Shown: positions 61,739 to 64,000 of the stretch, piece after piece
Layout: every line of letters starts with the position of its first letter
How positions within the stretch are numbered: position 1 is the stretch's first letter
Assembly (NCBI GenBank): GCA_048158365.1
Contig: JBLLNL010000014.1
DNA length: 64,000 bases
Strand: one strand, 5' to 3'
Origin: Azoarcus_F sp048158365
Lineage (GTDB): Bacteria; Pseudomonadota; Gammaproteobacteria; Burkholderiales; Rhodocyclaceae
Made by a program: the position numbers and the translations under genes
The notes under the pieces: model-generated
Told to the model about the DNA's origin: nothing
Database searches by the model: none
Seen by the model: the letters and a program-made list of their open reading frames with translations, nothing else

Positions 61739-63349
61739 TCAGTCCCGCTCCGCCGGTGACGGCATCGGTACCATCACGGCCTGTCCGGGCGTGGTGCAGC
61801 CGGTGTCGCAGCAGCGGCCGGGTTGGCGGTTGCGTGTGATCGGGCGGGTCGGGTCGTCGAGCACGTTGCGGTCGAGCAGACGTTCGACCAGGTCCACCTT
61901 GTCGCCGAGCGGGTAGTTGCGCCAGATCTCCTGCTTCATCGCGGCCGGCGAACCGCCGCCGTGCAGGCTGATCACCGAGTACCAGCCGCCCTGGTAGGAC
62001 GCGGTCAGGTCCTCCATGAAGCGTGCCACCTCGATGCGCTTGTCGTAGGGCACGTCCGGATTCGCGCGCAGAACCTCGGCCAGCGTCGCGGCGGTGGCCG
62101 GATTGTGGTCCTCGTCCGGACCCGGTAATGCGACGATCAAACCGCCGGACACCTCGTGCGCGAGGCGGTGCATGTCGTAGATCTGGGTCGCGAGCAGCAG
62201 CTTGCCGATGTTGGAGAATACCGGTTCCGGCATGAAACTGCCGCTGTGCGGATCCTGGGTCGCATACACGCTGGCCGCGACCCCGCAGGCGTAGAAGCCC
62301 TCGACGATCTTGATCAGCTCGACCATCGGTTCGCGCAGGTTGGCCTTTTTGCCCGGATCGAAGCCGTTGGCTTCGCACATCAGCGCGCCGGCGCCGATCA
62401 GCAGGTCGCCGAAGCCGGCGCGCGCCGCGATGCAGCTGTGGCGGTGATGGGTCGCGTAGCTGTAGGTAAGGGCACCCGAGTGCGCCCATTCGCCGGCATA
62501 GAACACCCGCTCCCACGGCACGAACACCTTGTCGAAGATGACGACCGCGGTCGACTGTCCGTAGCGGCGCGAGAACAGTGGCGCGCCGTGCTCGGGCTTT
62601 TCGCCGGGACGTCCGGCCGGGCGCGACACCATCGTGAGTCCGTCGGCATCGACCGGCACCGCGCAGCACACCGCGAAGTCTGCGTCTTCGGGGCCCATGT
62701 TGCGACACGGCATCACCAGTAGTTCGTGCATGTAGGGCGCGCCGGTGACGATCGCCTTGACGCCCGAGATCACGATGCCGCGCCCGTTGCGTTCGACCAC
62801 ATGCACATAGGTGTCGGTATTGGCCTGCTGGTGCGGGCGCCGCGAGCGGTCGCCCTTCGCGTCGGTCATCGCGATGCCGAGCGACAGGTCGCCGTCATGC
62901 ACATGCTTGAGGTACTCGGCGAATCGTGTGCGATGCTCGGTCGAGCCGGTCGCGTCGTCGATCCGGGCGCTGACCTGGTGGATCGCGTTCAGCGCATCAT
63001 GGGCGAGGTAGCGCTGTGCACAGCCGGTCTCCTGACACAGCAGGCGCACCGCCTCGAGCTTGTTCAGCAGGTCGCCGGCCGATTCGTCGATATGCAGCAT
63101 CCGGTTCAGCGTGCGTCCGTCGGACGACTGGACCGCGGTCATCACGCGCGCCTTGTCCGGGTCGCGCGCGAAGTCGTAGGTCAGCGCCAGTGCATTGACC
63201 CCGGGCACGAACTCGGGTGCGTCCGCCACCGATTCGATCAGGCGGCCGTCCACATATACCCTGGGGCGGAGCCGTCGCAGCGATTCGCGATAGTCCGCAC
63301 CGCTCATCATCGTGCCCGCGCCATTTACCGTGTTCGTCGTCTCCGCCAT
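61739..63349 (-). CDS. 4-hydroxyphenylacetate 3-hydroxylase/4-hydroxybutyryl-CoA dehydratase family protein
   Basis: 536-residue acyl-CoA-dehydrogenase-fold flavoprotein. Its middle (MTDAKGDRSRRPHQQANTD, GIVISGVKAIVTGAPYMHE, VIFDKVFVPWERVF) is close to the AbfD branch as well as HpaB. Of the four [4Fe-4S] ligands of AbfD, only the first Cys (TGCAQRY) and the His (HHRHSCIAARAG) can be aligned. The second Cys is Tyr and the last is Ala, so a normal cluster is unlikely. The C-terminal tail RCCDTGCTTPG is Cys-rich. The start at 63349 has AAGGAG at 7 bases. It may be an FADH2-using hydroxylase; the substrate is unknown. Confidence 0.85.
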   Translation of the reverse strand: MAETTNTVNGAGTMMSGADYRESLRRLRPRVYVDGRLIESVADAPEFVPGVNALALTYDFARDPDKARVMTAVQSSDGRTLNRMLHIDESAGDLLNKLEAVRLLCQETGCAQRYLAHDALNAIHQVSARIDDATGSTEHRTRFAEYLKHVHDGDLSLGIAMTDAKGDRSRRPHQQANTDTYVHVVERNGRGIVISGVKAIVTGAPYMHELLVMPCRNMGPEDADFAVCCAVPVDADGLTMVSRPAGRPGEKPEHGAPLFSRRYGQSTAVVIFDKVFVPWERVFYAGEWAHSGALTYSYATHHRHSCIAARAGFGDLLIGAGALMCEANGFDPGKKANLREPMVELIKIVEGFYACGVAASVYATQDPHSGSFMPEPVFSNIGKLLLATQIYDMHRLAHEVSGGLIVALPGPDEDHNPATAATLAEVLRANPDVPYDKRIEVARFMEDLTASYQGGWYSVISLHGGGSPAAMKQEIWRNYPLGDKVDLVERLLDRNVLDDPTRPITRNRQPGRCCDTGCTTPGQAVMVPMPSPAERD

Positions 63350-63668
63350 CGGGGCGCTCCTTGTAGTCGTTGTGAGCGACACCTTAATTCATCTGGCCCC
63401 CGGCTTCTACCTGAATCACGACCTGCCCACGATGGCGACCGATGAGGACGGAGGCAGTGTCGGTGTGGATCGTCCCCGGGGTCGACATGCTTGACGTCGA
63501 AGGGCGCCAGCCGCCCTCAGCTGGTCGTTTCGGGCCGTTGGAGTGTTGACCGGCTTCACGATATGCAGGCAACAGGAGTCCGCATCGTCGAGGCGATCTC
63601 GGCAGGCGTGTCGGACAGGGCGTCGGATTGCGACACCGATCTGGATCGACTTCAAGCGGGGCCGAACA
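63350..63668. other. Intergenic region without a recognisable gene
   Basis: 319 bases between the divergent HpaB/AbfD-like and DUF1622 genes. It should hold both promoters, but no clear -35/-10 pair or strong dyad was found by eye. A frame from 63491 overlaps the next gene in another phase and looks like chance. Confidence 0.4.
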
Positions 63669-64000
63669 ATGAACATCGAACACTTCGTTACGTCGTCTGC
63701 AGAACTGATCGAGCTGGCCGGCGTGGGCGTGCTGCTCTTCGGCGCCATGCTCGCCGCTGCGGTCTTCGCCCGACGCCTGATCGGTCACACGCCTTTTCGT
63801 GATGCCTATCATGCGTTGCGTGGCGACCTGGGGCGCGCGATCCTGCTTGGGCTCGAACTGCTCGTGATCGCCGACATCATCGGTACGGTGGTGATCGAGC
63901 CCAGCCTGCAGAGCCTGAGCGTGCTCGCCGTGATCGTGACGATCCGGACCGCGCTCAGCTTCACGCTCGAACTCGAGGTCAGCGGACGCTGGCCGTGGAA
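63669..64000 (+). CDS. DUF1622 family membrane protein, 5' part
   Basis: Begins MNIEHFVTSSAELIELAGVG and runs off the window after 110 codons. It has one N-terminal helix (VLLFGAMLAAAVFARRL), a loop with the typical RGDLGRAILLGLELLVIADII (in outline) and a second long hydrophobic stretch ending SFTLELEVSGRWPW. This is the DUF1622 pattern of small three-helix inner-membrane proteins of about 110-125 residues, so only a few residues are missing. Function unknown. Confidence 0.85.
   Translation, partial: MNIEHFVTSSAELIELAGVGVLLFGAMLAAAVFARRLIGHTPFRDAYHALRGDLGRAILLGLELLVIADIIGTVVIEPSLQSLSVLAVIVTIRTALSFTLELEVSGRWPW

Noticed and set aside
61739..63349. Firm naming as 4-hydroxybutyryl-CoA dehydratase
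   Set aside because: Two of the four [4Fe-4S] ligands are not conserved, so only a family-level name is supported.

Overview
The window is high-GC bacterial chromosome carrying TRAP transporters, an E. coli-type MurB, peptide release factor 3, a PACE efflux pump and a complete type I-E CRISPR-Cas locus. This mix best fits a metabolically versatile proteobacterium, probably a gammaproteobacterium. The lineage is inferred; there is no rRNA, tRNA or other marker that fixes it.

Layout. 1-3.1 kb: end of a TRAP permease, a broken Mut7-C gene, a 190-bp imperfect palindrome, prfC and a membrane-anchored retropepsin-like protease. 3.2-7.4 kb: a graveyard of deleted genes (dps, a LuxR-type response regulator, a collapsed cyanate transporter/cyanase operon, a pdhA-acyl carrier protein fusion) around an intact AEC transporter and a cupredoxin. 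7.4-11.4 kb: acyl-CoA ligase, ferric-reductase-like flavoprotein with a cytochrome c partner, and a receiver-domain scrap. 11.5-16.2 kb: a complete Liv-type ABC importer. 16.4-20.3 kb: MFS exporter, PACE transporter, murB and two small proteins. 20.6-28.2 kb: a TRAP importer facing a GMC oxidoreductase/MmsA pair with a divergent LysR regulator. 28.2-32.6 kb: a 5'-truncated flavoprotein, PRC-barrel protein, truncated haemoglobin, GlcG-like protein and DsbA-like isomerase. 33.0-49.3 kb: an orphan MntA-type nucleotidyltransferase, a 98-repeat CRISPR array, and cas2-cas1-[PIN toxin/antitoxin]-cas6e-cas5-cas7-cse2-cse1-cas3 on the minus strand, with a truncated WYL-type regulator at the head. 49.6-60.5 kb: a DMT transporter, then an IclR-controlled aromatic-catabolism operon (MBL-fold protein, FAD monooxygenase, DUF2783, VOC dioxygenase, FAH hydrolase, TRAP importer, Bcr/CflA exporter). 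60.5-64 kb: DUF1840, a purine phosphoribosyltransferase, a TTC38 scrap, a 4-HPA-hydroxylase/AbfD-like flavoprotein and the start of a DUF1622 membrane protein.

Two themes stand out. First, a type II toxin-antitoxin pair (Phd/UPF0175-like antitoxin plus DUF3368 PIN toxin) sits between cas6e and cas1 inside the cas operon. It is packed as tightly as the cas genes themselves, with the cas1 start codon 2 nt after the toxin stop. Second, about ten loci are deletion products in which one gene's 5' part is joined to another gene's 3' part, or two divergent genes have both lost their 5' ends, with no transposon at any junction. The genome appears to be eroding by deletion while keeping a large, apparently intact CRISPR system whose dedicated regulator has itself been truncated.
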